A DNA stretch of 64,000 nt from JANSYL01 sp965229695 (GCA_965229695.1 OZ245921.1:1364001-1428000); one strand, 5' to 3'; shown: positions 40,740-50,876, counted from the stretch's first letter. Made by a program: numbers and translations. Notes: generated from the sequence alone by a model not told the origin.

Positions 40740-43558
40740 GCCTGTTCGGGCACCAAGATTTCGCGCTTGCCGACATGGTTCGCGCCCGAGACCAGGCCCG
40801 CATCCTCCATCTGTTCAACCAGACGGGCGGCTTTGTTATAGCCGATGCCCAGTTTGCGCTGGATGTAGGAGGTGGAGCATTTGCGATCCTTTACCACAAT
40901 CGCCACGGCCTGATCGTAAAGCGCATCTTCGCCATTGGTGTTGCCGCCGGTGTTCAGGCCCAGCACCGCGTCGATGTCGCTTTCTTTGTCATCATCGGGG
41001 CCGTCCAAAACGCTGGCCGCATAATCCGGCGGGCCGAAGCTTTTCAGATGGCGGACGATCTCTTCGACCTCTTCATCGCTGACGAAGGGGCCGTGCACGC
41101 GGGTGATCTTGGCGCCGCCAGCCATGTAAAGCATGTCACCCATGCCCAAAAGCTGCTCGGCCCCCATCTCGCCCAGGATGGTGCGGCTATCGACCTTGGA
41201 GGTGACGTGGAAAGAAATCCGCGTCGGGAAGTTCGCTTTGATCGTGCCAGTGATCACATCGACCGAGGGGCGCTGGGTGGCCATGATGATATGGATGCCC
41301 GAGGCCCGCGCCATCTGTGCCAGGCGCTGGATGCAGGCCTCGATCTCCTTGCCGGCGACCATCATCAGGTCGGCCATCTCATCAACGATGACGACGATAA
41401 AGGGCATCTTTTCGGGTGCGAATTCTTCCGTCTCGAACACGGGTTCGCCGGTTTCATCGTCAAAGCCGGTCTGTACCGTGCGGCTGAACATCTCGCCCTT
41501 GGCCAGGGCGTCTTTCACGCGGCCATTGTAGCCTTCGATATTCCGCACGCCCATTTTGGACATTTTGCGGTAGCGCTCTTCCATCTCGCCGACGACCCAT
41601 TTCAGCGCCACAACCGCCTTTTTCGGGTCGGTCACAACGGGGCTGAGCAGATGCGGGATGCCATCATAGACACTGAGTTCCAGCATCTTGGGGTCGATCA
41701 TGATCATCCGGCAATCTTCCGGCGGCAGCTTATAAAGCAGGCTGAGGATCATGGTGTTGATCGCCACGGATTTGCCCGACCCGGTGGTGCCCGCGATCAA
41801 AAGGTGGGGCATCTTGGCCAGGTTGGCGATCACCGGGTCGCCGCCGATATCCTTGCCCAAGGCAAGCGGCAGGCGGTGGTTGCCGTCGCCGAATTCGCGG
41901 TGGCTGAGGATCTCGCGCAGAACCACCTTTTCGCGGTTCTGATTGGGCAGTTCGATGCCAATCACGGTGCGGCCCGGCACGGTTGATACGCGGGCCGACA
42001 AGGCCGACATCGACCGCGCGATATCATCGGCAAGGCCGATCACGCGGCTGGCTTTCAGACCAGGGGCCGGTTCCAACTCGTACATGGTGACAACGGGGCC
42101 AGGGCGGACGCTGACGATCTCTCCCTTGATACCGTAATCGTCCAAGACGTTTTCCAGCATCCGCGCATTTTCTTCCAGCGCCTCGTCGCTCAGATGATGG
42201 CGCTGCACCGTGGCGGGGCTGGCCAAAAGCGTCAGCGGCGGCATCTCGTATTGTTCTTCGCGCTGCTGCAGCGGCAGTGAGGGCTGGGCATCGGCCATGG
42301 CTTTGCGCGACGGCGTGGCCTGGCGCTTTTGCGCGTGCTGCACCACGCGGCGCTGCAGGTCGGTCTGCGGCGTGGCCTGAACCGTGGCGATGGGTTCTTC
42401 GATCAGTTCCTCGGCCGCGTCGGCGATATGGGCGGGGTGCGGCTCCACAACCATGCGGTTGGAGGTCAAAGGCGGCTCCACCCGGTCCGCCCCGGCGGCG
42501 CGGGTCAAAGGGGGCGCTTCGCTGACGCGCGGCAGAACAGTGGCGCCCCGCGGGATGTCCCGACGGCGCGCGGCGGCCTCGGACACGGTATCGGGGCGGC
42601 GTACGCGGTTGCGGATCACATCGGCGATCTTGGCGCGAATCCGATCATCATCGGGTGCATCCATATCGTCGGAAAACTGCGGGTTGCGGCGCACCAGCTC
42701 GGGTTCCAGCCCGGGGTCGCTGTCACGCCCGCGCAGCAACGGCACCCGTGCAAACAGGCCCGGCATGCCGCGCACCGGCGCAGGCTCGGGCGCGGGGTCG
42801 GGATCATCGAGGTAAACCTCTTCTTCCTCACCCGCGTCATAGCTGGCGCGTTCGGCCCGGCGCGCCGCACGGCGGGCGGCCAAACCGTTGGCGGCCTGTG
42901 CGGCCCCGCCGCCAGCTTCGCGCATCCCGGTTGACACCATCGCGCCTGCTGACACCAAGCCAACAAACAGGAACCGCAGCGCCAGGCCCCATTCGCGGCG
43001 GTTGGCGCCCATCACAAAAAACAGCAACCAGAGACCCGAGACAAAGGCCAAAGCCGCCAGCAGCTTGAGCCCCGCTTGCGGTGCCAACGGCAGGGCGTTT
43101 AGCACCGCGCCCAGGATTGTGTCACCAAAAAGCCCGCCCAGGCCAAAGCTGTGGTTCCAGCCCTCGGGCGGGGTGTAGCTGGCCGCATAGATCGAGAAAA
43201 GCGCCACCGCGATGGGCAGGAACAAGACCCGGCCTATCGCGCGTTCCTGCCCCTTATGCAGCAAGAACCGCAGCGCCCAGGCCAAGGCCACAACCGGCAG
43301 GATCAAGGCGCTATAGCCCATGATCATGATGAAGATCGCCGCCAAAGAGGCCCCCACCCGGCCCAACAGGTTTTGCGGCACCGCATCGGTGGCGGCCATG
43401 AAATTCGGATCGTCGGGCGCGTAAGACAGCAACATCGCGGCCAAGGCACCGGCCAAAAACAGCAACCCGATCCCGATGATTTCTTCCCCGCGGCGGACCA
43501 GGGCGGCCTGCATCCGTGTGTCCAATAGGGGATCGCGTTGTCGCGTCTGATAAGCCAT
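40736..43558 (-). CDS. ftsK: DNA translocase FtsK
   Basis: 940 residues. An N-terminal membrane domain (about 25-220, several helices) anchors it at the septum, followed by an acidic and Arg-rich linker (about 225-430). The translocase motor has Walker A GTTGSGKSVAINT and Walker B IVVIVDEMADLM. The C-terminal gamma winged helix (CSTSYIQRKLGIGYNKAARLVEQME) reads KOPS. It pumps the chromosome through the closing septum. It follows an aminotransferase gene by 12 bp. Its end overlaps the TetR stop. Confidence 0.97.
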   Translation of the reverse strand: MAYQTRQRDPLLDTRMQAALVRRGEEIIGIGLLFLAGALAAMLLSYAPDDPNFMAATDAVPQNLLGRVGASLAAIFIMIMGYSALILPVVALAWALRFLLHKGQERAIGRVLFLPIAVALFSIYAASYTPPEGWNHSFGLGGLFGDTILGAVLNALPLAPQAGLKLLAALAFVSGLWLLFFVMGANRREWGLALRFLFVGLVSAGAMVSTGMREAGGGAAQAANGLAARRAARRAERASYDAGEEEEVYLDDPDPAPEPAPVRGMPGLFARVPLLRGRDSDPGLEPELVRRNPQFSDDMDAPDDDRIRAKIADVIRNRVRRPDTVSEAAARRRDIPRGATVLPRVSEAPPLTRAAGADRVEPPLTSNRMVVEPHPAHIADAAEELIEEPIATVQATPQTDLQRRVVQHAQKRQATPSRKAMADAQPSLPLQQREEQYEMPPLTLLASPATVQRHHLSDEALEENARMLENVLDDYGIKGEIVSVRPGPVVTMYELEPAPGLKASRVIGLADDIARSMSALSARVSTVPGRTVIGIELPNQNREKVVLREILSHREFGDGNHRLPLALGKDIGGDPVIANLAKMPHLLIAGTTGSGKSVAINTMILSLLYKLPPEDCRMIMIDPKMLELSVYDGIPHLLSPVVTDPKKAVVALKWVVGEMEERYRKMSKMGVRNIEGYNGRVKDALAKGEMFSRTVQTGFDDETGEPVFETEEFAPEKMPFIVVIVDEMADLMMVAGKEIEACIQRLAQMARASGIHIIMATQRPSVDVITGTIKANFPTRISFHVTSKVDSRTILGEMGAEQLLGMGDMLYMAGGAKITRVHGPFVSDEEVEEIVRHLKSFGPPDYAASVLDGPDDDKESDIDAVLGLNTGGNTNGEDALYDQAVAIVVKDRKCSTSYIQRKLGIGYNKAARLVEQMEDAGLVSGANHVGKREILVPEQA

Positions 43559-43570
43559 CAGGGGTCGTCC

Positions 43571-44752
43571 TTATCCGTAAAGACACGCTTTGAGCTTTTG
43601 CAGCCCCTCGCGCATCTCTTCCGCTTCCGTCACCATCGCCACCCGAATGCGATCCGCGCCCGGGGTTTCGCCACCGGCTTCGCGCGCCAGATACGCGCCC
43701 GGCAAAACCTTCACGCCGCAGGACCGCCAAAGGTTGACTGTGGCGGCCTCACCATCAGCCACCCGCAGCCATAGGAAAAACCCGGCTTGCGGTGGGGCGT
43801 ATCCGGGGAGGTCGCCGAAAATCTCATCGGCGATGGTGTATTTTTCTTGGTAAAGCGCCCGATTGGCGATCACGTGATCTTCGTCAGACCAGGCGCGGGT
43901 TGCCACCGCCTGCAGCGGCATGGGCAAAGGCGACCCGGCGTAAGAGCGCAGGCGCTTCATCTCGGCGATATTGCCCGGCCCGCTGACCGCCATGCCCGAG
44001 CGCAGCCCGGCCAGGTTCGAACGTTTGGAAAGCGAGTTGAACAGGACCACCCGTTCGGGGTCGATGCCCAGGTCTTGGGCCACTGTCAGCGCGCCAAGGG
44101 GCGGCGCATCGCGGTAGATCTCGGAATAGCATTCATCCGAGAAGATTTTGAAATCATAACGCTCGGCCAAGCGCAGCAGGGTTTCCCAATAGGCGCGGTC
44201 GGCCACCGCCCCCTGCGGGTTGGCGGGCGAGCAGATGTAAACCACGGCGGTGCGGTTCAGCACCTCTTCCGGCACGGCAGTGAAATCGGGCAGATCGCCG
44301 GTGTCTTGGGTCGCGGGCACATAGACCGGTTCGGCCCCCACGGCCAGGGCGGCGACGGCGTAGACCTGGTAAAACGGGTTTGGCATCAAAACCGCCGGGC
44401 GCTGGCCCGCTTTGGTCTCAGAGCAAAGCGCCAAACAGGCGTTAAAAAGCCCCTCGCGCGTGCCGTTCAGGGCCAGAACCTGTTTGTCTGGGGCAATGGT
44501 GACGCCATAGCGGCGCGACACCCAATGGGCGATGGCGCTAAGCAATTCGGGCGCGCCTTCGTTCACCGGGTAGCGGCGAAACCCTTCTAAAGACTTGGCA
44601 ATTTCATCCCCGACCCAATCGGGGAAATCATGCTGCGGCTCGCCAATGGTCATGACAATGGGTGGCCCGCCCGGGGCGATACCATCCAAAAGGGTCCGCA
44701 GACGCGGAAACGCATATTCTGGGAGGTTCGAAAACCGCTCAGGAAACACCAT
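43571..44752 (-). CDS. Class I/II PLP-dependent aminotransferase (DapC-like)
   Basis: 393 residues with fold-type I aminotransferase features: EPQHDFPDWV, LNGTREGLFNACLA, the CSPANPQGAVA cofactor loop, the FSDECYSEIY Asp/Tyr and the PLP-lysine in NSLSKRSNLAGLRSG. Similar genes next to ftsK in Rhodobacteraceae are often labelled succinyldiaminopimelate aminotransferase (DapC, lysine/peptidoglycan precursor), which the N-terminal sequence supports, but family resemblance does not fix the substrate. It is 12 bp before ftsK and downstream of an amidase. Confidence 0.85.
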   Translation of the reverse strand: MVFPERFSNLPEYAFPRLRTLLDGIAPGGPPIVMTIGEPQHDFPDWVGDEIAKSLEGFRRYPVNEGAPELLSAIAHWVSRRYGVTIAPDKQVLALNGTREGLFNACLALCSETKAGQRPAVLMPNPFYQVYAVAALAVGAEPVYVPATQDTGDLPDFTAVPEEVLNRTAVVYICSPANPQGAVADRAYWETLLRLAERYDFKIFSDECYSEIYRDAPPLGALTVAQDLGIDPERVVLFNSLSKRSNLAGLRSGMAVSGPGNIAEMKRLRSYAGSPLPMPLQAVATRAWSDEDHVIANRALYQEKYTIADEIFGDLPGYAPPQAGFFLWLRVADGEAATVNLWRSCGVKVLPGAYLAREAGGETPGADRIRVAMVTEAEEMREGLQKLKACLYG

Positions 44753-44857
44753 AACTGCCTCAAAGTCGGGGTCATTTCGCCCCGTTTGATCGCAGCCTAC
44801 CCCGAGATGGGGCTGTGGGTCCAGAAAAACGCGCGGCTCGGGCGCAATCTGTGGCGC

Positions 44858-46222
44858 TTAAGCCAGGGCCCGCTCCGCCGCCGCGCCCAGGCGCAGCAAT
44901 TTGTGATCCGCCATGGGTGGGCAAAGCAGCATGATCCCGGTCGACGGCACGCCGGTGGGCAGGGTCAAGCCGCAAAGCCCCATCAGATTGCCAACGCGGG
45001 TGTTGCGCAGGGTCAGCAGGTTTTCGGTCACGTAGTAATCGGGGTCGGTCATCAGCCGGTCGATATTGGCCGGCAGATTGGCGACCGTGGGCAGGATCAC
45101 CGCGTCATAACCTGCGGTTTGCGCCGCCCAACTGTCTCGCAGCTCGCGCAGGCGGCGCCAGGCGGCAACATAATCAGGGGCGGAAAACGCATCACCACTT
45201 TCAAAGCGTTCGCGGATGCGGGCGTACATTTTATCGGGATTCGCTTGGATGACATCGCGCCATGTGCCGTAAGCCTCGGTCGAAAACAGCGCCGGGGACA
45301 GGTCCATCGCCTCTTCGATGCCGTCGATCGTGCCGGTTTCCAAAACCGCGCCTGCCTTTGCCAACCGCTCGCTGGCGCGGGCGAAGCCAGCGCCCGGCGC
45401 GTCGCGCACATCGCTGCTGTAGGGCTCTAAAACCAAAAACCGGCGCCCTTTAAGATCAGCGCCGGAGAGATCGGGGGCCGTGCCGCCCTCCATCACAGCG
45501 AGCAGTTCGGCGCAGTCTTCGACCGTGCGGCAAAGCGGGCCAACCGTGTCGAAGCTTTCGGCCAACGGCACAACGCCCTTCAAGCTCAACCGCCCATGAG
45601 TGGTCTTGAGCCCCACCAGACCATTATAGGCCGAAGGCACCCGCACCGATCCGCCGGTATCCGACCCGATCCCCGCCGCCGCCAGATCAAACGCGACCGA
45701 GGCCGCCGCCCCGGAGGAGGAACCGCCGGGCACCAGATCGGGATCGTTCACATTGGGCGGGGTGGCGGGCAGCGGATCGGTGTTATTGCCATAGGCCGGG
45801 TTCAGGCCCAGGCCGGAAAAGGCCAGTTCCGACATATGGGTCTTGCCCAAGCAGACCAGACCGGCGCGGGTGGCGCGGGCCAAAACCTCGGCATCCGCAC
45901 CGGGCACACGGCCGTCCAACAGCTTCGATCCGGCCTCGGTCACGGTGCCCGCGCTGTCGAACAGGTCTTTCCAGCTGATTGGCACCCCATCTAAAAGCCC
46001 GCGCCGCACGCCGTTTTTGGCGCGATCCCTCGCGGCCTCAGCCTCGGCCAGCGCGCGGTCTTTGGTCAGGGTGGTGTAGATGCGGGGCCCGTGGGCATGG
46101 GATGCCGCCGCCTCCAGGAAGGCTTCGGTCAGGTCCACCGGGTCCAAATCGCCCGCGCCAATCGCCCGGCCCAAATCCGATGCGCTGTGTGTTCTGACCT
46201 GATCCATATCTGCCCCCGCCAT
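44858..46222 (-). CDS. Amidase-signature family amidase
   Basis: 454 residues with the Ser-cisSer-Lys triad: Lys85 in PISWKDLFD, the cis-Ser in PGGSSSGAAASVA and the nucleophile in GSDTGGSVRVPS. The start is ATG 46222 or 46207. It hydrolyses a C-N amide bond; it is not clearly GatA because gatC and gatB are absent and the sequence is nearer to general amidases. It lies about 100 bp upstream of the aminotransferase and diverges from the UbiH-type gene. Confidence 0.9.
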   Translation of the reverse strand: MAGADMDQVRTHSASDLGRAIGAGDLDPVDLTEAFLEAAASHAHGPRIYTTLTKDRALAEAEAARDRAKNGVRRGLLDGVPISWKDLFDSAGTVTEAGSKLLDGRVPGADAEVLARATRAGLVCLGKTHMSELAFSGLGLNPAYGNNTDPLPATPPNVNDPDLVPGGSSSGAAASVAFDLAAAGIGSDTGGSVRVPSAYNGLVGLKTTHGRLSLKGVVPLAESFDTVGPLCRTVEDCAELLAVMEGGTAPDLSGADLKGRRFLVLEPYSSDVRDAPGAGFARASERLAKAGAVLETGTIDGIEEAMDLSPALFSTEAYGTWRDVIQANPDKMYARIRERFESGDAFSAPDYVAAWRRLRELRDSWAAQTAGYDAVILPTVANLPANIDRLMTDPDYYVTENLLTLRNTRVGNLMGLCGLTLPTGVPSTGIMLLCPPMADHKLLRLGAAAERALA

Positions 46223-46293
46223 GATGTCGCGGCGCGACGCTATCGACCCCGGCCGCCATGGACAATCCCCGCCGCGCGCCCATAGTCATCCCC

Positions 46294-47517
46294 ATGACCC
46301 ATGACGCGGATGTTCTGATTGTAGGCGGCGGGCTGAACGGCCCCTGTCTGGCGCTTGCCCTGGCGCAGGCCGGGATCAGCAGCCTGGTCATCGACGCCCT
46401 GCCCGAAGATGTGCGATCCAGCGAAGAATTTGACGGGCGCGCCTATGCGCTGGCGCTGGCCTCGGTCCGGATGTTGCAGGCGCTTGGGCTTTGGGACGGG
46501 CTGGAGGATGACGCGCAGCCGATCTTAGAGATCAAAGCCTCGGACGGGCGTGCCGGCGAAGGGGCCGCACCGTTTTTCCTGCATTTCGATCATGCCGAGT
46601 TGGAAGAAGGCCCGATGGGCCATATGCTGGAAGATCGCCATCTGCGCCGGGCCTTGCTGGCGGCGATGGCGGATAATCCGCTGATCACCCATCTGCCCGG
46701 CTGCACGGTCACGGATCAAAACACCGGCGCGACAGCACAGGTGACCCTGGAAGATGGGCGCGTTCTAACCGGACGGCTGCTGGTCGGGGCCGATGGTCGG
46801 CGCAGCGGCACCGCCGAACGCGCCGGGATCAAGCGCACCGGCTGGGATTACGGGCAAACCGCGCTGGTTTGCGCCATTGGGCACGAGTTGCCGCACCAGG
46901 GCATCGCGCAGCAGTTCTTCATGCCGCCCGGCCCGCTGGCGATCCTGCCCTTGCCCGGCAATCGCTGTTCGATTGTCTGGTCTGAAACCCATGCCCGCGC
47001 GGCGGAAATCTCGGCCCTGGACGAGGATGGGTATCTTGAGGTTCTGCGCCCGCGCTTTGGCGATTTCTTGGGCGAGATCCACTTGGCCGGGGCGCGGTTC
47101 AGCTATCCGCTGAACCTAACGCTGGCCAATGCCTATGTCGCGCCGCGCCTGGCCTTGGTGGGGGATGCCGCCCATGGCGTGCACCCCATTGCGGGCCAAG
47201 GGCTGAACCTGGGCCTGCGCGATGTGGGGGCCTTGGCCGAAACCCTGTGCGACGCACAGCGGCGGGGTGAGGATTTTGCCGCCATCAATGTGCTGGAGCG
47301 CTATCAGACCTGGCGGCGGTTCGACACAACGACGCTGGCCCTGGCCACCGATGGGATCAACAAGCTGTTCTCGAACGACAACCCCGCCCTGCGCATGATC
47401 CGCGATCTGGGCATGGGGGCGGTGAATGCGATGCCAGGGTTGCGGCGCGGGTTCATGCGCCAGGCGGCGGGGCTGAGCGGGGATGTACCAAAGCTGCTGC
47501 AAGGGCGGCCTTTGTGA
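46294..47517 (+). CDS. UbiH/UbiF/Coq6-family FAD-dependent hydroxylase
   Basis: 407 residues from ATG 46294 (MTHDADVLIVGGGLNGPC). It has the GxGxxG FAD motif, the LLVGADGRRS DG motif and ALVGDAAHGVHPIAGQGLNLGLRD, which is diagnostic of the ubiquinone hydroxylase family. It should hydroxylate the ubiquinone ring at a position not fixed by sequence, since alphaproteobacterial members vary in regiospecificity. It complements the COQ9 gene at 10 kb. Its stop is 6 bp from the convergent Trm112-like gene. Confidence 0.92.
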   Translation: MTHDADVLIVGGGLNGPCLALALAQAGISSLVIDALPEDVRSSEEFDGRAYALALASVRMLQALGLWDGLEDDAQPILEIKASDGRAGEGAAPFFLHFDHAELEEGPMGHMLEDRHLRRALLAAMADNPLITHLPGCTVTDQNTGATAQVTLEDGRVLTGRLLVGADGRRSGTAERAGIKRTGWDYGQTALVCAIGHELPHQGIAQQFFMPPGPLAILPLPGNRCSIVWSETHARAAEISALDEDGYLEVLRPRFGDFLGEIHLAGARFSYPLNLTLANAYVAPRLALVGDAAHGVHPIAGQGLNLGLRDVGALAETLCDAQRRGEDFAAINVLERYQTWRRFDTTTLALATDGINKLFSNDNPALRMIRDLGMGAVNAMPGLRRGFMRQAAGLSGDVPKLLQGRPL

Positions 47518-47523
47518 CCGGCG

Positions 47524-47718
47524 CTAATCCAGCTTGCGCGCTTCTTCTTCTAGCATAATCGGGATGCCACCCCGGATCGGATAAGCCAAATGCGCGGCTT
47601 TGCAGATTAGCTCCTGCGTGTCGGCATGATAGGTCAGCGGCCCATGCGTTACGGGGCAGACCAACGCGGCCAACATCCGCCGGTCGATGGCGGCGGGTTT
47701 CTTACCCTCATCCTTCAT
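47524..47718 (-). CDS. Trm112-like/UPF0434 small protein
   Basis: 64 residues with the conserved LVCPVTHGPLTYHADTQELI and YPIRGGIPIMLEEEA of the YcaR/Trm112-like family. Some zinc-ribbon cysteines are replaced (CPVT and C39 only), so metal binding is unlikely. In other organisms Trm112 activates methyltransferases; the role here is not known. It overlaps the LON-domain gene by 4 bp and ends the trxA-lonN operon. Confidence 0.87.
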   Translation of the reverse strand: MKDEGKKPAAIDRRMLAALVCPVTHGPLTYHADTQELICKAAHLAYPIRGGIPIMLEEEARKLD

Positions 47719-48359
47719 TGCAACGCATCCTCGGGCGCGCCGCCACGCAGGACAAATTCGATCAGCGTCACCAAGGTTTCGCGTCGGGTGCTGAGCGATG
47801 GCGCCTCGAGCAAGGCTTGTTTTTCTTCGGGATCAAAGGGGCAAAGCATCGACAAAGAGTTGATCAGCAACTCATCATCCGCCTCTTTCAGATTGTCCCA
47901 ATCGGTCGACAATGACATCGCCTCGAAATACCGCGACAGCAGGTCCAGGAACGGTTCGCGGTCAAAGCCCTGGTCGTTTTCGCTGGGCCCCAAATCGCTG
48001 GCAAACCCATCCCAAGACACATCGCAGCGGCGATAAGGCGAAAACCCCGTCACCTCTTGGCGGATGCGAAAGCGCGAGGCCCCGGCAAGCGTGATCATAT
48101 AGCGCCCGTCTTCAGTTTCGGAAAACTGCGCCACACGGCCCGCGCACCCGATGGTGTGCAGGCGTTTTTCCTGGCTGCCCGGCACCTCATAAGGCTGCAC
48201 CATCCCGATCAACCGGTGCGAGGTTTTCAGCGCGTCATCCAACATTTGAAGATAGCGCGGTTCGAAAATATGCAGCGGCAGCCGGGATCGAGGCAGCAAC
48301 AGCGCCCCGGGCAGCGGAAACACGGCGATCGTGTCAGGAAGGTCGGCGGCAGACAGCAT
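47715..48359 (-). CDS. LON substrate-binding-domain protein
   Basis: 214 residues. The N-terminal domain of Lon alone, without ATPase or protease: FPLPGALLLPRSRLPLHIFEPRY, GCAGRVAQFSETEDGRY and FRIRQEV. Its function is poorly known; it may bind unfolded substrates. It lies 27 bp after the thioredoxin gene and overlaps the Trm112-like gene, making a three-gene stress-flavoured operon. Confidence 0.9.
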   Translation of the reverse strand: MLSAADLPDTIAVFPLPGALLLPRSRLPLHIFEPRYLQMLDDALKTSHRLIGMVQPYEVPGSQEKRLHTIGCAGRVAQFSETEDGRYMITLAGASRFRIRQEVTGFSPYRRCDVSWDGFASDLGPSENDQGFDREPFLDLLSRYFEAMSLSTDWDNLKEADDELLINSLSMLCPFDPEEKQALLEAPSLSTRRETLVTLIEFVLRGGAPEDALQ

Positions 48360-48386
48360 ATGGGTGGACCTAGCCCCCTTGTCCGC

Positions 48387-49310
48387 TCAGGCAAATATCA
48401 TCGAGGACAGTTTGCGCCGCCCGTTGAGCGCGATCGGGTCTTGCGGCGTCAAAGCGTCGAAGATGGTGAAAAGCTGAGATTTGGCCGCGCCATCATTCCA
48501 TTCGCGGTCGCGGCGGAACAGTTCTAGCAGCTGATCGACCGCCTCCTGCACTTGGCCACCGGCATGCAGCGCCTGGGCGTAGTCAAAGCGTGCCTGATGG
48601 TCATCGGGGTTGGCATCCACCGCGCCGGACAACTCGGCCAGGGGGCCTGCGTTTTCAGCCTGACGCGCCAGTTCGATCTGGGCGCGCACGGCTTCGATCT
48701 CGGGCGCATCGGTCAGGGCATCGGGGGCGGTGTTCAGCAGACCTTCGGCCTTGTCAATCTCACCCATGGTGATATGGGCGCGGGCCAGCCCGGCCATGGC
48801 GGCGGCGTTTTCTGGGTCTTCGCCTAGGATACCGGCAAAGACCTGCGCGGCATCGACCGCGGCGCCTTCGTCCAGCATTTCTTCGGCGGCGGCGACAGCA
48901 TCGGCCAGGCCACCATCGCCCGACAGCGCGGATAATTTATCGATGAACTCTTTGATCTGGCTTTGCGGCACCGCGCCCTGGAACATGTCGACCGGGCGGC
49001 CCTGGTGGAACGCAACCACGGTCGGAATCGATTGCAGCGGCAGGCCCTGCTGCGCAAGGGCACCGGCCAGACGCTGTTCCTGATCGACGTCGATCTTGAC
49101 CATCTTCACCTTGCCTTTGGCCGCTTTCACCGCGTCCTCCAGCATCGGGCCAAGGGTTTTGCAGGGGCCGCACCAGGTGGCCCAGAAATCGACAATCACC
49201 GGCACCTCGGCGCTGCCTTCGATGACATCGGCCATAAAGGTGGCTTCGGTTCCGTCTTTGATCAAATCGTCAGCAGCAGCGGGCGCGCCGCCTTGGCCCA
49301 GTTCCAGCAT
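48387..49310 (-). CDS. trxA: Thioredoxin/YbbN (CnoX)-type co-chaperone
   Basis: 307 residues. The N-terminal thioredoxin domain keeps the active-site WATWCGPCKTLGPM. The remaining 190 residues are TPR-like helices (AAEEMLDEGAAVDAAQVFAGI and similar), the YbbN/CnoX layout. E. coli YbbN lacks the first Cys, whereas here both Cys are present, so it may also be an active reductase. It is likely a redox-linked holdase that passes clients to GroEL or DnaK. First gene of the operon. Confidence 0.92.
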   Translation of the reverse strand: MLELGQGGAPAAADDLIKDGTEATFMADVIEGSAEVPVIVDFWATWCGPCKTLGPMLEDAVKAAKGKVKMVKIDVDQEQRLAGALAQQGLPLQSIPTVVAFHQGRPVDMFQGAVPQSQIKEFIDKLSALSGDGGLADAVAAAEEMLDEGAAVDAAQVFAGILGEDPENAAAMAGLARAHITMGEIDKAEGLLNTAPDALTDAPEIEAVRAQIELARQAENAGPLAELSGAVDANPDDHQARFDYAQALHAGGQVQEAVDQLLELFRRDREWNDGAAKSQLFTIFDALTPQDPIALNGRRKLSSMIFA

Positions 49311-49375
49311 GGGATGGCTCCGTCAGGTCACGTGTTGCGCCTTATATGCGTGCGCGGGGGCAGAACGCCAAGGGG

Positions 49376-50164
49376 TCAAAGATCGAAGGTGGCAAAGACC
49401 GGGGCATGATCCGATGGTTTTTCCCAGCCGCGCACATGGCGCAAGACCCGGCTGGAATGGCCTGCATTGGCGATATCGGGCGTGGCCCAGACGTGATCGA
49501 GCCGCCGCCCCTTGTCCGCCGCGTCCCAATCGCGCGCGCGGTAAGACCACCAGGAATACAGCAGCCCCTCGGGGATATCCTTGCGGGTGATGTCGACCCA
49601 ACCGCCCGCCTCTTGGGTGTCTGCCATGTGCTCGACCTCAATCGGGGTGTGGCTGACCACCTTCAACAACTGCTTATGCGACCAGACATCATCTTCGCGC
49701 GGTGCGATGTTCAGATCGCCCACCAGGATTGATTTTTCCGGCGCGTCGGCCCGGAACCAATCGCGCATCTCGGTCAGGAAATCGAGCTTATGGCCAAATT
49801 TCGGGTTCACCTCCCGATCCGGCACATCGCCGCCCGCGGGCACATAGTAATTGTGGATCGTGACCCCGTTTTCCAGCCGCGCGGCGACATGGCGGGCATC
49901 ACCTTTTTCACAGAAATCGCGGTGGCCGACATCCTCCAACGGCAGCTTGGACAGGATGGCGACGCCGTTATACCCCTTCTGCCCACGCGCGACCATGTGG
50001 CCGTAGCCGATGGCCGAAAACACCTCGACCGGGATCTTATCGACCGGGCTTTTGCATTCTTGCAGGCACAGCACATCGGGCGCTTCTTCGCGCAACAGCG
50101 TTGCCACCAATTCGGCGCGCAGCCGGACAGAGTTGATGTTCCAAGTGGCGATGGTGAAGGACAT
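49376..50164 (-). CDS. xthA: Exodeoxyribonuclease III (AP endonuclease)
   Basis: 262 residues starting MSFTIATWNINSVRLR. The EEP fold motifs are present: WNINSVR, LCLQECKSP (metal Glu), GDLNIAPREDD and the C-terminal SDHAPVFATFDL His. It repairs abasic sites and trims 3' blocks. It is followed, 65 bp later on the same strand, by the thioredoxin gene. Confidence 0.95.
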   Translation of the reverse strand: MSFTIATWNINSVRLRAELVATLLREEAPDVLCLQECKSPVDKIPVEVFSAIGYGHMVARGQKGYNGVAILSKLPLEDVGHRDFCEKGDARHVAARLENGVTIHNYYVPAGGDVPDREVNPKFGHKLDFLTEMRDWFRADAPEKSILVGDLNIAPREDDVWSHKQLLKVVSHTPIEVEHMADTQEAGGWVDITRKDIPEGLLYSWWSYRARDWDAADKGRRLDHVWATPDIANAGHSSRVLRHVRGWEKPSDHAPVFATFDL

Positions 50165-50219
50165 GGGTGAAGCTCCGATCTGGCGTGCTGGCAGAGCCTA
50201 GTTCCGCCGCGCCGGGGCC

Positions 50220-50876
50220 TCAACCGGCATTCTGGTCCGGCAGCTCAATCTTACCCTCATGGGGGAAATCCCCTTCGGCGATATATGCTTCTTCCTCGGG
50301 TGAGGAGAGACGCCCATAAATCGCGTTGCGATGGGGATGCCGGCCAAAGCGGTCGATGATGCCGCGCACGCGCAGCGCCTGTTGCACCGGGCGATCCATC
50401 ATCGGCATCAGACTTTCGGGCGCAATCTCGCGTTGGGCCTCGGACAGCTCCACCGCCAAATCCATGCGCTGCATATGGTCGGGCCCTTCGCAATGGGTCA
50501 GCGCGATGATGAAGAACTGCCGTTCCCAAGGGTGTTCCAGCGCCTGGTAATGGCCGTTTTCCAACGCCTCCAAGACCAGCCGCGTGGCCTTGATATCCTG
50601 GGCATAGGCGGCCGGCGCGCCGCGCCAAAGCGAGCGGGGAAACTGGTCCAGCGCAATCACCAGCGCCAGGCGCCCGCGCGGGGTTTCGGCCCACTGATCC
50701 AACTGCCCACGCGCGGCGGCTTCGGTCACCTCGGCAAAGTCGCGGCACACAACCTCATCCACGCCGCCGCGCATCCGGTGCTGCCAAAACGCCAAATGGG
50801 TGTCGAGCGATTGCCAGTGCCCATCATTTGGGAACCAGAAATCAAGAACGCGGGTTTGATCGGGATGTGAGGTCAT
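50220..50876 (-). CDS. DUF924-family protein
   Basis: 218 residues from ATG 50876 (MTSHPDQTRVLDFWFPND). The DUF924 core is clear: LALVIALDQFPRSLWRGAPAAYAQD, LEHPWERQFFIIALTHCEG and FGRHPHRNAIYGRLSSPEE. The fold is all-helical and TPR-like, and family function is unknown. An in-frame upstream extension is rejected. It is followed on the same strand by xthA after about 55 bp. Confidence 0.88.
   Translation of the reverse strand: MTSHPDQTRVLDFWFPNDGHWQSLDTHLAFWQHRMRGGVDEVVCRDFAEVTEAAARGQLDQWAETPRGRLALVIALDQFPRSLWRGAPAAYAQDIKATRLVLEALENGHYQALEHPWERQFFIIALTHCEGPDHMQRMDLAVELSEAQREIAPESLMPMMDRPVQQALRVRGIIDRFGRHPHRNAIYGRLSSPEEEAYIAEGDFPHEGKIELPDQNAG

Noticed and set aside
40775..41986. Long plus-strand open frame antisense to ftsK
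   Set aside because: Shadow frame; the ftsK motor motifs are on the other strand.
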